The notes under the pieces: model-generated
Told to the model about the DNA's origin: nothing
Seen by the model: only the letters and a program-made list of their open reading frames with translations
The model's database searches: none
Shown here: one piece after another, positions 44,277-54,031 of the stretch
Layout of the letters: each line of letters begins with the position of its first letter
Position numbering within the stretch: the stretch's first letter is position 1
Made by a program: the position numbers and the translations under genes
From: Enterobacter sp. RHBSTW-00994
GTDB taxonomy: Bacteria > Pseudomonadota > Gammaproteobacteria > Enterobacterales > Enterobacteriaceae
DNA length: 64,000 bases
Direction: 5' to 3'
NCBI RefSeq assembly: GCF_013782625.1
Contig: NZ_CP056199.1
Span: forward strand, 4,730,588 to 4,794,587

Positions 44277-45239
44277 TCAGTACAGTTTTTTCGCGCAGTC
44301 CAGCCAGTCACCTTTGAATGGACGCTTCATGTTTTCAATTGCGTCGATAATGTCGTGGTGAACCAGTTTTTCGTTCTGAATACCAACGCAACGACCGCCA
44401 AAGCCCTGCAGCAGCAGGTCAATTGCGTACGCCCCCATACGGGATGCCAGGATACGATCGTATGGGCCAGGGGAACCACCACGCTGGATATGACCCAGTA
44501 CCGTTGCACGGGTTTCACGTTTGGTTTCGGTTTCAATGTACTTCGCCAGTTCGTCTACATCACAGATGTGCTCAGTGATAGCAACGATCGCGTGTTTTTT
44601 ACCTTTCGCGATACCGGCTTTGATTTCGTTAACCAGATCTTCACGGCTGAATTCCACTTCAGGAACCACCACGAACTCACAGCCCCCGGCGATAGCCGCT
44701 GCCAGCGTCAGGTCACCACAGTAACGACCCATAACTTCAACAATGGAGATACGCTGGTGAGAAGAAGAGGTATCACGCAGACGGTCAATGGCTTCCACCA
44801 CTGTACCCAGTGCGGTGAAGTAACCGATGGTGTAGTCAGTTCCTTTGATGTCGTTATCGATAGTGCCAGGCAGACCGATGCATGGGAAGCCCATTTCAGT
44901 CAGACGTTTTGCACCCATATAGGAGCCATCACCACCGATAACAACCAACGCGTCCAGGCCACGTTTTTTCATGTTCTCGATAGCCACTTCACGGACGTGC
45001 TCATCACGGAACTCAGGGAAGCGCGCAGAACCGAGGAATGTACCGCCACGGTTGATCATGTCAGACACGCTGTAGCGGTCTAGCTGTACCATGCGGTCTT
45101 CATACAGGCCCAGATAACCGTCATAGACACCAAACACTTCCAGACCTTCCGTCAGTGCTGCACGGACAACACCGCGAATTGCAGCGTTCATGCCCGGCGC
45201 ATCACCGCCGCTTGTCAACACACCGATTTTCTTAATCAT
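44277..45239 (-). CDS. pfkA: 6-Phosphofructokinase I
   Basis: PfkA phosphorylates fructose 6-phosphate, the committed step of glycolysis. The 320-residue protein has the ATP loop [13 protein letters not shown] (8-20), the catalytic aspartate in [11 protein letters not shown], and allosteric-site arginines. The ATG at 45239 matches the E. coli start. It is monocistronic. Confidence 0.98.
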   Translation of the reverse strand: MIKKIGVLTSGGDAPGMNAAIRGVVRAALTEGLEVFGVYDGYLGLYEDRMVQLDRYSVSDMINRGGTFLGSARFPEFRDEHVREVAIENMKKRGLDALVVIGGDGSYMGAKRLTEMGFPCIGLPGTIDNDIKGTDYTIGYFTALGTVVEAIDRLRDTSSSHQRISIVEVMGRYCGDLTLAAAIAGGCEFVVVPEVEFSREDLVNEIKAGIAKGKKHAIVAITEHICDVDELAKYIETETKRETRATVLGHIQRGGSPGPYDRILASRMGAYAIDLLLQGFGGRCVGIQNEKLVHHDIIDAIENMKRPFKGDWLDCAKKLY

Positions 45240-45414
45240 GACTACCTCTGAACTTAGGAATGCAAAATTGAAATCTGTTGCCAGAAGAAAACTATTCAAC
45301 CAACGAATACTGCAAATAGTATATCAATCACTTCCAGCTGAATTGATTCAGGTCAGACCAAATGGCGGTAATTTATACACAAAATGCTGGCCTGGCGCAC
45401 TTTTTTACAACGAA

Positions 45415-46320
45415 TTACGAAAGCTCAAAATGCCCTTTGCCTTCCTTAGGCACGACTGAACAGGGGTCCTGGTGAATGATGACGTCTGAACCAGGAAAAC
45501 GCTGCAAAATCGCCTGCTCAACCTGCTCAGCCACCAAATGCGCCTGAACCAGTGGCAGATTGTCTTCCATTTCTAAATGAATCTGAATAAAGCGGGTCGG
45601 CCCTGACTGCCGCGTACGAAGATCGTGCGCCCCACTGACGCCCGGCCAGGAGGTCACGATATCAAAGATTTCTTGTCGTTCAGTATCGGGAAGCGCGCGA
45701 TCCAGAAGCGATTGCACCGCTTCATAACCCATACGTAACGCACTATATAAAATATAGATCCCAATCCCTAACGCGAATAATGCGTCGGCACGATGCCATC
45801 CATACCAGGCAAGACCAAGCGCAATAAGAATAGCGCCATTCATCATAACATCAGACTGATAATGAAGCATATCTGCCCGCACTGCCTGGCTTTGCGTTTT
45901 ACGCACGACCCAGCGCTGGAACGTAACAAGAACAAGAGTGCTTATAAGCGCGATAATAGTAACCACGACACCGACTCCCGGATCATTCATTGGTGTCGGT
46001 GATGCTAAATGCTGGATGCCGGTTAAAAACAAAAATAGCGCAGAGCCAGAGATAAACATACTTTGCGCCAGCGCCGCGAGTGATTCCGCTTTCCCGTGAC
46101 CAAAGGTATGTTCGTCATCCGCTGGTTGTAATGAGTAACGCACCACCAGCAAGTTAGTGAGCGAGGCGGCAATATCCACCAGCGAGTCCACCAGTGCAGC
46201 CAGAATACTGACCGAGCCGGTGTACCACCACGCAAAAATTTTAATGATCAGCAAACACGATGCCATGATGGTCGCCGCAATTGCCGCCCGGCTCACCAGC
46301 CGTCCATAGGATTGATTCAT
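45415..46320 (-). CDS. fieF: Ferrous-iron/zinc efflux pump FieF (CDF family)
   Basis: FieF is a proton-coupled cation diffusion facilitator in the inner membrane. The 301-residue protein has six membrane spans and the metal-site residues D45 and D49 (ALVDSLVD) plus the HYQSD motif in span 5. A cytoplasmic domain with further metal sites follows. I chose the ATG at 46320 ([11 protein letters not shown]) over one at 46335 that adds five residues. The cpxP/CpxQ terminator lies upstream. Confidence 0.95.
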   Translation of the reverse strand: MNQSYGRLVSRAAIAATIMASCLLIIKIFAWWYTGSVSILAALVDSLVDIAASLTNLLVVRYSLQPADDEHTFGHGKAESLAALAQSMFISGSALFLFLTGIQHLASPTPMNDPGVGVVVTIIALISTLVLVTFQRWVVRKTQSQAVRADMLHYQSDVMMNGAILIALGLAWYGWHRADALFALGIGIYILYSALRMGYEAVQSLLDRALPDTERQEIFDIVTSWPGVSGAHDLRTRQSGPTRFIQIHLEMEDNLPLVQAHLVAEQVEQAILQRFPGSDVIIHQDPCSVVPKEGKGHFELS

Positions 46321-46409
46321 AAACACTCCAGTCATCTCATGCCGCTAGTATAACGGATGCAAAGGGAGTCAAAGGATGAATAAACGGTGAACAAACCTGA
46401 ATGACGGGC

Positions 46410-46467
46410 AAAAAAAACCCCCACATCATGTGGGGGAAGACAGGGATGGTGTCTATGGCAAGGAAAA
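46410..46467 (-). ncRNA. cpxQ: CpxQ small RNA from the cpxP 3'UTR
   Basis: CpxQ is an Hfq-dependent small RNA cut from the cpxP message by RNase E in E. coli and Salmonella, and it represses inner-membrane protein genes during envelope stress. On the reverse strand the 58 bases begin TTTTCCTTGCCATAGACACC, seven bases after the cpxP stop, and end in CCCCCACAT-C-ATGTGGGGG plus eight T residues. The 5' seed and the terminator stem match my memory of E. coli CpxQ almost base for base. The terminator also ends cpxP. Confidence 0.88.
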
Positions 46468-46473
46468 CAGGGT

Positions 46474-46980
46474 TTACTGGTTACTACGGGTACTGCTGTT
46501 GCTACTGAAAAGCGTCGTTTCTGAGCTTCGCTGCATCCGTGCAACCTCACGCAACTGATCCATTCGTTGCTGATGTTTCTCGTTCAGAACCGCTTGCTGC
46601 TCGGGCGATAGCAGGTGGAACATCTGGTTGCGGACCCTGGCCATTTCGACCTGGCGGGCAACCTGTACCTGTGCCATTTTTTCTGCCTGAGCGCGCACAG
46701 CGCGTTCATCAAAATTTTCTGCGGTGACAAGGCGATGCATTGTCTCCATTTCGCTAACATTAACAGGGGGCTGATCGTGTCTTGCCCTCTGCATCAGATC
46801 TCGCATCTGTTGGCGCTGATGCTCGGTTAAATTTATGCCGTCAAACATATGGCTTTGGCTGCTATGCTGCGCTGTGCCCTCTGTTGAGGACTCGTTGTTG
46901 CCGATAATAGCTACAGCAGCCTGGCTAAACGCACTGAACGCCAGCGTTGAGGCCATGACGGCAGCGGTAACTTTGCGCAT
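46474..46980 (-). CDS. cpxP: Periplasmic Cpx inhibitor/chaperone CpxP
   Basis: CpxP binds the sensor CpxA and holds it off, and helps degrade misfolded pilins. The 168-residue precursor has a signal peptide (about 1-22) and two LTxxQ-type motifs (LTEHQRQQM and LSPEQQAVL) typical of the Spy/CpxP fold. The ATG at 46980 follows GGGAGC; a GTG one codon upstream is possible. It diverges from cpxRA over a CpxR box, so it is strongly induced by the system it inhibits. Confidence 0.95.
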   Translation of the reverse strand: MRKVTAAVMASTLAFSAFSQAAVAIIGNNESSTEGTAQHSSQSHMFDGINLTEHQRQQMRDLMQRARHDQPPVNVSEMETMHRLVTAENFDERAVRAQAEKMAQVQVARQVEMARVRNQMFHLLSPEQQAVLNEKHQQRMDQLREVARMQRSSETTLFSSNSSTRSNQ

Positions 46981-47060
46981 CACTTGCTCCCAAAATCTTT
47001 CGTGTCGCGATTCAACGAGAGACAGTCTACGATTCAGGCTGCAAACATGCGTCAGGGGGT

Positions 47061-47075
47061 GTAAAACAACGTAAA
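47061..47075. promoter_or_regulatory. CpxR box between cpxP and cpxR
   Basis: GTAAA-ACAAC-GTAAA is a perfect match to the CpxR consensus GTAAA-N5-GTAAA. It lies 80 bases upstream of cpxP and 55 bases upstream of cpxR. Confidence 0.92.
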
Positions 47076-47130
47076 GTCATGGATTAGACAGCCTTGATGT
47101 CGTAATTTCTGCCTCGGAGGTATTTAAACA

Positions 47131-47829
47131 ATGAATAAAATCCTGTTAGTTGATGATGACCGAGAGCTCACATCCCTTTTAAAGGAGTTGCTCGACATGG
47201 AAGGTTTCAACGTTCTGGTTGCCCATGATGGCGAGCAGGCGCTGAGTCTCCTTGACGACAGCATCGATTTACTTTTACTCGACGTCATGATGCCGAAGAA
47301 AAACGGCATTGATACATTGAAAGAGTTACGCCAGACGCACCAGACTCCCGTGATTATGCTGACCGCACGCGGCAGCGAACTTGACCGTGTCCTCGGCCTT
47401 GAACTGGGCGCGGATGACTATTTACCTAAACCGTTCAATGACCGTGAACTGGTTGCCCGTATTCGCGCGATCCTGCGTCGCTCTCACTGGAGCGAACAGC
47501 AGCAGAACACTGACAACAGCTCACCAACGCTGGAAGTGGACTCCCTGAGCCTGAACCCAGGCCGCCAGGAAGCGAGCTTCGATGGCCAGACGCTGGAACT
47601 GACAGGCACGGAGTTCACCTTGCTCTATCTCCTGGCACAACATCTTGGTCAGGTGGTATCGCGTGAACACTTAAGCCAGGAAGTGCTGGGCAAACGCCTC
47701 ACACCGTTTGACCGCGCCATCGACATGCACATCTCTAACCTGCGCCGTAAGCTGCCGGAGCGTAAAGACGGTCACCCATGGTTTAAAACCCTGCGTGGTC
47801 GCGGTTATCTGATGGTTTCCGCTTCATGA
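47131..47829 (+). CDS. cpxR: Response regulator CpxR
   Basis: CpxR is the OmpR-family regulator of the envelope-stress response. The 232-residue protein has a receiver domain with phosphoacceptor D51 in LLLLDVMMPKKNG and a C-terminal winged helix. Its last four bases overlap the cpxA start (ATGA), so translation is coupled. Confidence 0.98.
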   Translation: MNKILLVDDDRELTSLLKELLDMEGFNVLVAHDGEQALSLLDDSIDLLLLDVMMPKKNGIDTLKELRQTHQTPVIMLTARGSELDRVLGLELGADDYLPKPFNDRELVARIRAILRRSHWSEQQQNTDNSSPTLEVDSLSLNPGRQEASFDGQTLELTGTEFTLLYLLAQHLGQVVSREHLSQEVLGKRLTPFDRAIDMHISNLRRKLPERKDGHPWFKTLRGRGYLMVSAS

Positions 47830-49199
47830 TAGGCAGCTTAACCGCCCGCATCTTCGCCATTTTCTGGCTGACGCTGGCATTGGTTTTAATGCTCGTTTTG
47901 ATGTTGCCAAAACTCGACTCACGCCAAATGACGGAGCTTCTCGACAGCGAGCAACGTCAGGGCGTGATGATCGAGCAACACGTTGAAGCCGAGCTGGCAA
48001 ACGATCCGCCAAACGATTTGATGTGGTGGCGCAGGTTATTTCGCGCCATCGATAAGTGGGCCCCTCCCGGACAACGTCTGCTGCTGGTGACCAGCGAAGG
48101 CCGCGTTATTGGCGCAGAACGCAATGAAATGCAGATCATCCGCAACTTCATTGGTCAAGCGGATAATGCCGATCATCCGCAGAAGAAGAAATATGGCCGG
48201 GTCGAGATGGTCGGCCCCTTCTCCATCAGGGATGGGGAGGATAACTACCAACTCTATCTGATTCGCCCGGCAAGTAGCTCCCAGTCTGATTTTATCAACT
48301 TGCTGTTTGACCGCCCGCTGTTGCTGCTGATTGTTACGATGCTGGTCAGTTCACCGCTGCTGTTATGGCTGGCGTGGAGCCTGGCAAAACCGGCCCGTAA
48401 ACTCAAAAATGCCGCCGACGAAGTCGCTCAGGGCAACCTGAGACAGCATCCTGAACTGGAAGCAGGGCCGCAGGAATTCCTGGCTGCCGGGACCAGTTTT
48501 AACCAGATGGTGACGGCACTTGATCGCATGATGACGGCGCAGCAACGTCTGCTCTCAGACATCTCGCACGAGCTTCGCACTCCGCTTACGCGGCTCCAGC
48601 TCGGAACGGCATTACTCCGACGCCGCAGCGGTGAAAGCAAAGAGCTGGAACGTATCGAAACGGAAGCTCATAGACTGGATAGCATGATCAACGATCTGCT
48701 GGTGATGTCGCGCAATCAGCAGAAAAATGCGCTGGTCAGCGAAACGGTAAAAGCCAACCATCTGTGGCATGAGGTGCTAGACAACGCCGCTTTCGAAGCA
48801 GAACAGATGGGCAAATCGTTCACCGTCAACTTCCCGCCGGGGCCATGGCCGCTGTACGGTAACCCTAACGCGCTGGAAAGTGCGCTGGAGAATATCGTGC
48901 GTAACGCCCTGCGCTACTCGCACACGAAGATTGAAGTGGCGTTCTCGGTGGACAAAGACGGTATCACCATCATTGTGGATGACGATGGTCCTGGCGTGAG
49001 TCAGGAAGACCGTGAGCAGATTTTCCGTCCGTTCTACCGTACCGACGAGGCTCGCGATCGTGAATCTGGTGGTACGGGGCTGGGTCTGGCCATTGTTGAA
49101 ACCGCCATTCAGCAACATCGCGGCTGGGTGAAAGCCGATGATAGCCCGCTGGGTGGGTTGCGGTTAACGATCTGGTTGCCATTGTATAAGCGTTCGTAG
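47826..49199 (+). CDS. cpxA: Sensor histidine kinase CpxA
   Basis: CpxA senses envelope damage and phosphorylates or dephosphorylates CpxR. The 457-residue protein has two membrane spans (about 7-27 and 164-184) around a periplasmic PAS-like domain and then a HAMP domain. H248 lies in SDISHELRTPLTRL, and the ATPase domain shows DDDGPGV and GGTGLGLAIV. A palindromic repeat follows the stop. Confidence 0.97.
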   Translation: MIGSLTARIFAIFWLTLALVLMLVLMLPKLDSRQMTELLDSEQRQGVMIEQHVEAELANDPPNDLMWWRRLFRAIDKWAPPGQRLLLVTSEGRVIGAERNEMQIIRNFIGQADNADHPQKKKYGRVEMVGPFSIRDGEDNYQLYLIRPASSSQSDFINLLFDRPLLLLIVTMLVSSPLLLWLAWSLAKPARKLKNAADEVAQGNLRQHPELEAGPQEFLAAGTSFNQMVTALDRMMTAQQRLLSDISHELRTPLTRLQLGTALLRRRSGESKELERIETEAHRLDSMINDLLVMSRNQQKNALVSETVKANHLWHEVLDNAAFEAEQMGKSFTVNFPPGPWPLYGNPNALESALENIVRNALRYSHTKIEVAFSVDKDGITIIVDDDGPGVSQEDREQIFRPFYRTDEARDRESGGTGLGLAIVETAIQQHRGWVKADDSPLGGLRLTIWLPLYKRS

Positions 49200-49204
49200 T
49201 ACGA

Positions 49205-49279
49205 ACCCTAACCCTCTCCCGGCGGGAGAGGGAATTACCCGGTGCGCTCTTTTCACTCTCGCTCTTTTGGATGAGGGGG
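49205..49279. repeat. Palindromic intergenic repeat, copy D (cpxA-yiiM)
   Basis: CCCTAACCCTCTCCC pairs tightly with GGGAGAGGG through a GGC centre (49212-49232), followed by a GGTGCGCTC segment and GATGAGGGGG. It lies between convergent cpxA and yiiM, ending three bases before the yiiM stop. Confidence 0.65.
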
Positions 49280-49281
49280 CG

Positions 49282-49956
49282 TCATTTCCCCCACAATCTC
49301 CGCGAATTATCTTCGATCTTCCCGCTACTACGTCGATTTTGCATTGTTCTCGTCCAGCTTGTTGAAAGCCCTGCCGCCGACAACAACCGATGATACTGCT
49401 CATCGTCAAAGGGCATATGCCAGGCGATGGCGCAGGCCTCATAAACGGAAACATCACTCAGACGCGACGCCAGTTCCAGCGGTGCATCTGCAAAGACCTG
49501 TCCGGCCAAAATAACGCGATACAACCAGCCGGTTTTGCCTGCGCTTTGCAGTTGCGCCGACATATCGTTGATGCCGAAGTGATAGTTGAGCTTAAAACAC
49601 GGCGAACGCGGCTGCGTGACCTGAATCAAGGCATCGCCCCAGCGGAAAATATCGCCGATAAAGACGTTTTTCTCGGTCAGCCCTTCCGTAGAAAGGTTCT
49701 CACCAAAAGCCGGCGCCACAAACAGATCAGCCTGTTCAGGAAACTCACGGATCCAGTGGAGATAGTGCTCGCGAGGATAATGACACAGCGCGCGGTCAGG
49801 CCCGCCGTGGATTTTTTTTTCGGCCTGTTCGTCACCCGCAAGCCCGAGATCGGTTAGCGTCAGCTCACCGTCGACCTGAATTTTTGCAATGGCACTCGGG
49901 CGGCTGCCGTCGTAATCCCTTACCTTGCCTGTATACACATTCACCGGGTAATGCAT
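49282..49956 (-). CDS. yiiM: MOSC-domain protein YiiM (N-hydroxylated base detoxification)
   Basis: YiiM is a 224-residue MOSC-domain protein that protects E. coli from 6-N-hydroxylaminopurine through a molybdenum-cofactor pathway. The putative cofactor cysteine lies in QPRSPCFKLNYHF, and the family motif GDEQAEKKIHGGPDRA lies near residue 45. That motif is encoded with an uninterrupted run of nine A residues on the coding strand (49812-49820). The ATG at 49956 matches E. coli. It lies downstream of sodA, past the sodA terminator. Confidence 0.93.
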   Translation of the reverse strand: MHYPVNVYTGKVRDYDGSRPSAIAKIQVDGELTLTDLGLAGDEQAEKKIHGGPDRALCHYPREHYLHWIREFPEQADLFVAPAFGENLSTEGLTEKNVFIGDIFRWGDALIQVTQPRSPCFKLNYHFGINDMSAQLQSAGKTGWLYRVILAGQVFADAPLELASRLSDVSVYEACAIAWHMPFDDEQYHRLLSAAGLSTSWTRTMQNRRSSGKIEDNSRRLWGK

Positions 49957-49977
49957 CGCTGCTCCTTTATGCAGATA

Positions 49978-50004
49978 CAAAAAAAGCGAGTCATCAGACT
50001 CGCT
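49978..50004 (-). terminator. Terminator of sodA
   Basis: On the reverse strand AGCGAGTC-TGAT-GACTCGCT is followed by a T-run, about 20 bases beyond the sodA stop. Confidence 0.9.
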
Positions 50005-50026
50005 TCTCACAGGCGTCAATGCAACC

Positions 50027-50647
50027 TTATTTTTTAGCGGCGAAACGTGCTGCTGCTTCGTCCCAGTTCACCACGTCCCAGAAGGCTTTGATGTAGTCCG
50101 GGCGACGGTTCTGGAATTTCAGGTAGTACGCATGTTCCCATACGTCCAGGCCCACAATGGGGAAACCAGATGCGCCGGAGATGGCTTCACCCATCAGAGG
50201 GGAATCCTGGTTAGCGGTAGAAACCACAGCCAGTTTGTCACCTTTCAGTACCAGCCACGCCCAGCCAGAGCCGAAACGGGTTGCTGCTGCTTTTTCAAAC
50301 TCTGCTTTGAAAGCGTCTACGGAACCGAAATCACGCTCGATGGCTGCTTTCAGGTCGCCCTGCAGCGTAGTGCCGGTTTTCAGGCCTTTCCAGAACAGGC
50401 TGTGGTTAGCGTGACCACCGGCGTTGTTACGCAGAACGGTTTTCTTGTCAGCGGGCAGTTGATCCAGTTTAGTGATCAGCTCTTCAGCAGACAGGCTGGC
50501 GAATTCTGGCAGGCTTTCCAGCGCAGCGTTCGCGTTGTTAACGTAAGCCTGGTGATGTTTGGTGTGATGGATTTCCATCGTCTGCTTGTCGAAATGCGGT
50601 TCCAGTGCGTCGTAGGCATACGGCAGGGATGGCAGTGTATAACTCAT
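50027..50647 (-). CDS. sodA: Manganese superoxide dismutase
   Basis: SodA converts superoxide to hydrogen peroxide and oxygen in the cytoplasm. The 206-residue protein has the metal ligands H27 (MEIHHTKHH), the histidine in AGGHANHS, and the DVWEHAYY pair. The manganese form is suggested by [10 protein letters not shown] and QDSPL context. The start at 50647 follows GAGAGG. A Fur site overlaps the promoter. Confidence 0.98.
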   Translation of the reverse strand: MSYTLPSLPYAYDALEPHFDKQTMEIHHTKHHQAYVNNANAALESLPEFASLSAEELITKLDQLPADKKTVLRNNAGGHANHSLFWKGLKTGTTLQGDLKAAIERDFGSVDAFKAEFEKAAATRFGSGWAWLVLKGDKLAVVSTANQDSPLMGEAISGASGFPIVGLDVWEHAYYLKFQNRRPDYIKAFWDVVNWDEAAARFAAKK

Positions 50648-50722
50648 AATCCTCTCCATTATTGTCGGGCGGCACAGCTGTTAATGCCGCGTAAGCAGTT
50701 GGTTCATTATAGTTAATTAAAT

Positions 50723-50741
50723 GATATTGAAAATGATTATC
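50723..50741. promoter_or_regulatory. Fur box upstream of sodA
   Basis: GATATTGAAAATGATTATC matches the 19-base Fur consensus at about 16 positions. It fits the known iron repression of sodA. Confidence 0.85.
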
Positions 50742-50790
50742 AATGCCGTAGTTTTTATAAGGTTATCGTTTTTTGTGCAAATCAAGAATC

Positions 50791-50806
50791 TGTGAGTCTG
50801 CTCACG
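50791..50806. promoter_or_regulatory. CRP site upstream of rhaT
   Basis: TGTGA-GTCTGC-TCACG matches the CRP consensus at nine of ten conserved positions. It lies about 130 bases before the rhaT start, where catabolite control is expected. Confidence 0.75.
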
Positions 50807-50846
50807 CGGTTAACGCGCTGATTGCCATCCAAAAGAAAAGTGCGGC

Positions 50847-50861
50847 AACCTTCTGAAGGTT
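50847..50861. promoter_or_regulatory. 15-base perfect palindrome in the rhaT promoter region
   Basis: AACCTTC-T-GAAGGTT is a perfect dyad, downstream of the CRP site and about 75 bases before rhaT. RhaS half-sites of the rhaB promoter contain related GAGAAGG sequence, so this may be part of the RhaS target. Assignment is tentative. Confidence 0.4.
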
Positions 50862-50936
50862 CTCAAACCGCCTAATTTTTACACTCATCAAGTCGGCGGG
50901 AAGCTACCGACATATAAAAACGATGAGGATGTAAAA

Positions 50937-51971
50937 ATGAATCATGCGATTACGATGGGTATTTTCTGGCATTTGATAGGCGCAGCCAGTGCAGCCTGTT
51001 TCTATGCCCCGTTTAAAAAGGTTAAACATTGGTCATGGGAAACCATGTGGTCCGTTGGCGGAACGGTTTCATGGCTGATCCTGCCCTGGACCATTAGCGC
51101 CATGCTATTGCCCGATTTCTGGGGCTACTTCTCCTCCTTTAGCGCCTCCACGCTGCTGCCGGTTTTCCTGTTTGGTGCAATGTGGGGCATCGGTAATATC
51201 AACTACGGCCTCACCATGCGCTATCTCGGTATGTCGATGGGTATCGGTATCGCGATTGGTATCACGCTGATTGTCGGCACATTGATGACCCCAATCCTCA
51301 ACGGGAATTTTGATGTGCTGATCAACACAGAAGGCGGAAGGATGACGCTGCTGGGCGTGATGGTTGCCGTCATTGGCGTCGGGATTGTCACGCGCGCGGG
51401 TCAGTTGAAAGAGCGCAAAATGGGCATCAAGGCCGAAGACTTCAACCTGAAGAAAGGCCTGCTGCTGGCAGTGATGTGCGGTATTTTCTCCGCCGGAATG
51501 TCATTCGCCATGAACGCCGCCAAACCGATGCATGAAGCCGCTGCCGCGCTGGGCGTTGACCCGCTGTATGTCGCCCTGCCAAGCTACGTGGTGATTATGG
51601 GCGGCGGTGCGCTGGTGAACCTGGGATTCTGTTTTATTCGTCTGGCAAAAGTGAAGAATTTGTCGGTAAAGGCCGATTTCTCGCTCGCAAAAAACCTGAT
51701 CATCACCAACGTATTGCTCTCTGCCCTCGGCGGCCTGATGTGGTATTTGCAGTTCTTCTTCTACGCCTGGGGCCATGCCAGTATTCCCGCGCAGTATGAC
51801 TACATGAGCTGGATGCTGCACATGAGCTTTTACGTGCTGTGCGGTGGGCTGGTTGGGCTGGTACTGAAGGAATGGAACAATGCCGGGCGTCGTCCGGTTG
51901 GCGTACTGAGCCTGGGTTGCGTGGTGATAATCATCGCCGCCAATATTGTCGGCCTCGGTATGGCGAACTGA
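50937..51971 (+). CDS. rhaT: L-rhamnose/proton symporter RhaT
   Basis: RhaT imports L-rhamnose with a proton. The 344-residue inner-membrane protein has ten membrane spans and the family N-terminus [18 protein letters not shown]. It is the only gene on its strand here and is convergent with rhaR; the two stops touch without any base between them. A second rhamnose importer of the ABC type is encoded further right. Confidence 0.97.
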   Translation: MNHAITMGIFWHLIGAASAACFYAPFKKVKHWSWETMWSVGGTVSWLILPWTISAMLLPDFWGYFSSFSASTLLPVFLFGAMWGIGNINYGLTMRYLGMSMGIGIAIGITLIVGTLMTPILNGNFDVLINTEGGRMTLLGVMVAVIGVGIVTRAGQLKERKMGIKAEDFNLKKGLLLAVMCGIFSAGMSFAMNAAKPMHEAAAALGVDPLYVALPSYVVIMGGGALVNLGFCFIRLAKVKNLSVKADFSLAKNLIITNVLLSALGGLMWYLQFFFYAWGHASIPAQYDYMSWMLHMSFYVLCGGLVGLVLKEWNNAGRRPVGVLSLGCVVIIIAANIVGLGMAN

Positions 51972-52820
51972 TTACGCCGCTTTCCGACTACGATGACGCC
52001 ACTGAACCGGCGTCATCCCCACCTCGCGGTTAAACACCACCGAAAAGTAGTTACTGTCCTCAAAGCCACAACGCATTGCCACTTCACTCACCATCAGCTC
52101 CGTATGTTGCAGCAGATACTGCGCGTGGCAAATTCGAAGCTGACGAAGGTAGTGGTTCACCGTCATCCCGGTCTGGGTGCGGAACTGCTGGCGTAGCGCG
52201 CGCTCGCTGCACTGTTCCTGCTCACAAAATTTCTCCAGCACAAAACTGCGGTTGAGGCTGCCAGCAAGCGTCGTGATCAATTTATCCAGCAGGGCTTCCT
52301 GCGCCGTCGCGGACGGGTTATCGGTGGCGTAGCGATAGCGTTTAAGCATCATCACCAGTTGAGCAAACAGCAGCTCCGCCATCTGGTTAGCCAGGCTATC
52401 GCCCTTCTGACTCTCCTGTTCAAGCTGGGTGATCACCTGGCGAACCGGGTTCATACCGTTACTGCTCAAACGCCAGTGGGATGCGCCTTTAGCCTCGGTA
52501 AAACCTGGAATAGTCGCAGCCCAGTCAAGGTTGAGTTTGAGCCTGTCCGGGCAATAAATCACATTTTGCAGAACCAGATCGTTTACCGAGGCGTAGGAGT
52601 GCTTATCTTCCGCGCGGATGTAAAACAAGTCACCGCGCGTAATGCGATAAGGCCTGTCGTTAAGAACGTGCAAACCGTTACCTCGCCACACCAGCACCAG
52701 TTCACAAAACTCGTGGGTATGTTCCGCAAAGACATTTTGCGGATAGCGATCAGCCACCGCGACGGCTTGCCCGGCGGAGGCAAAAAAATCATCTTTGCGA
52801 AGGATTAACTGAGTAGCCAC
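51972..52820 (-). CDS. rhaR: AraC-family activator RhaR, GTG start
   Basis: RhaR activates the rhaSR promoter in response to rhamnose. The 282-residue protein has a cupin sensor domain ([14 protein letters not shown] near residue 31) and a C-terminal AraC DNA-binding domain from about residue 175 (second helix region [15 protein letters not shown]). The start is GTG at 52820, which gives the E. coli length. It is the second gene of rhaSR, 73 bases after rhaS. Confidence 0.95.
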   Translation of the reverse strand: MATQLILRKDDFFASAGQAVAVADRYPQNVFAEHTHEFCELVLVWRGNGLHVLNDRPYRITRGDLFYIRAEDKHSYASVNDLVLQNVIYCPDRLKLNLDWAATIPGFTEAKGASHWRLSSNGMNPVRQVITQLEQESQKGDSLANQMAELLFAQLVMMLKRYRYATDNPSATAQEALLDKLITTLAGSLNRSFVLEKFCEQEQCSERALRQQFRTQTGMTVNHYLRQLRICHAQYLLQHTELMVSEVAMRCGFEDSNYFSVVFNREVGMTPVQWRHRSRKAA

Positions 52821-52893
52821 GGCAGGACCTCAACGGCGAATAACCTGACATTATTAGCCTTTTTGCGGTAAAAAAACGGTGACTGCCCTCGCG

Positions 52894-53730
52894 TTACTGC
52901 AGTGGCGTGTCCTTGCCCTGGCGAATATCACGTGGCGACCAGCTAAATTCTCGGCGAAAGAGCGTCGAAAAGTGGTTACTGTCGCCAAAACCACAGCGAT
53001 AAGCAATATCCGTCACGCTCTCGTCAGTATGGCGCAACAGATGGCGGGCCTTAATCAGCCGCAGGCGGTTGAGATACCGCTGTGGGGTAAGTCCGGTTTG
53101 CAGTTTTAGCTGCCGATGCAGGGTTCGCAGCGACAACGAAAAATGCTCCGCCAGCATTTCCCAACAAACATCTTCAGAAAAGTGATCCTCAAGCCAGGCC
53201 ATCAGCTGATTCAACCGGGCATCATTATTCCCCAGACCTTCCACCAGACTGCTACGGCGCAGCAGAACCAGCAGTTGCATGAACAACAGCTCACGCGTGG
53301 CGATGGCATGCGTTTCCAGCCCATCTTCACTCTGTTCCATCTGGCTCACCAACTGGCGTACCTGCTGCAATGTGGCCTGATTCACCCGCCAGTGTGACGG
53401 GTAGTGTCCGTCCTTCTCCTGCGGCAGCAGTTGATTAAGCCCGGAGAGAAACTGGAACGCATCCGGCGAGCGATAGAGCACGTTGGTCAGGCACAGGTTA
53501 TCGGTATGCTCATACAAATGGCGATCATGATCGCGCACAAAGCAGACCGTCCCCCCGCTGATGGTGTACGGCTGGCCGTTAAACACATGGATACCCGTTC
53601 CATGCTCAACAATAACAATTTCATGAAAATCATGATGATGCTCAGGAAATGCAGCCTGAGGGAGCCGTGGCTCAATCGCAACGGGCGAACCTCCCGAAGG
53701 AAAAAAATCCACGCTGTGTAGTACGGTCAT
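52894..53730 (-). CDS. rhaS: AraC-family activator RhaS
   Basis: RhaS with rhamnose activates rhaBAD and rhaT. The 278-residue protein has the [14 protein letters not shown] sensor motif (about 31-44) and two helix-turn-helix units near the C-terminus ([18 protein letters not shown]). The ATG at 53730 ([14 protein letters not shown]) matches E. coli. It diverges from rhaB over a 301-base control region. The name must not be confused with the rhizobial rhaS, which is a binding protein. Confidence 0.96.
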   Translation of the reverse strand: MTVLHSVDFFPSGGSPVAIEPRLPQAAFPEHHHDFHEIVIVEHGTGIHVFNGQPYTISGGTVCFVRDHDRHLYEHTDNLCLTNVLYRSPDAFQFLSGLNQLLPQEKDGHYPSHWRVNQATLQQVRQLVSQMEQSEDGLETHAIATRELLFMQLLVLLRRSSLVEGLGNNDARLNQLMAWLEDHFSEDVCWEMLAEHFSLSLRTLHRQLKLQTGLTPQRYLNRLRLIKARHLLRHTDESVTDIAYRCGFGDSNHFSTLFRREFSWSPRDIRQGKDTPLQ

Positions 53731-53905
53731 AACGGCCCCCACCAATGAGAAATGTTCTCAAAATAGTAATTAAGGCTCTCCGTACTCACCTTAAATTTTC
53801 AGCAGTAAAGCGCGCAAAAGCTGTCCGTTTTTCAAGAAACGGATGGAAAGATCGGGAAATGCGGCAAGCGTCACACTGCCTGCAACGCCCGTCATTACTG
53901 GAAAC

Positions 53906-53974
53906 TGTGAACTCCCTCACGTTCATCTTTGCTTTCTTGCCAGCCACGGATTTCCGCTGTCAGTAGCGAGAAGG
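53906..53974. promoter_or_regulatory. rhaBAD control region: CRP site and RhaS half-sites
   Basis: A CRP site TGTGA-ACTCCC-TCACG (53906-53921) is followed by two 17-base RhaS half-sites, 53925-53941 (ATCTTTGCTTTCTTGCC) and about 53958-53974 (TGTCAGTAGCGAGAAGG). They are separated by 16 bases, as in the E. coli rhaBAD promoter. Left of them, CCGTTT-TTCAAG-AAACGG (53825-53842) lies on the rhaSR side and may belong to RhaR control or the rhaS leader. Confidence 0.8.
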
Positions 53975-54031
53975 TGGCTTTTTCTTCCCTTTCTTACACT
54001 CAACGCCAATGACTTAACGAAGGATCCGACC

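Noticed and set aside
46410..46436. The palindrome after cpxP as another copy of the intergenic repeat family
   Set aside because: Its CCCCCACAT stem with eight T residues is the CpxQ terminator and shares no flanking sequence with the family.
53843..54031. An N-terminal extension of rhaB by 63 codons
   Set aside because: The extension runs through the CRP and RhaS sites of the rhaBAD promoter; the start at 54032 has a good ribosome site and the family length.
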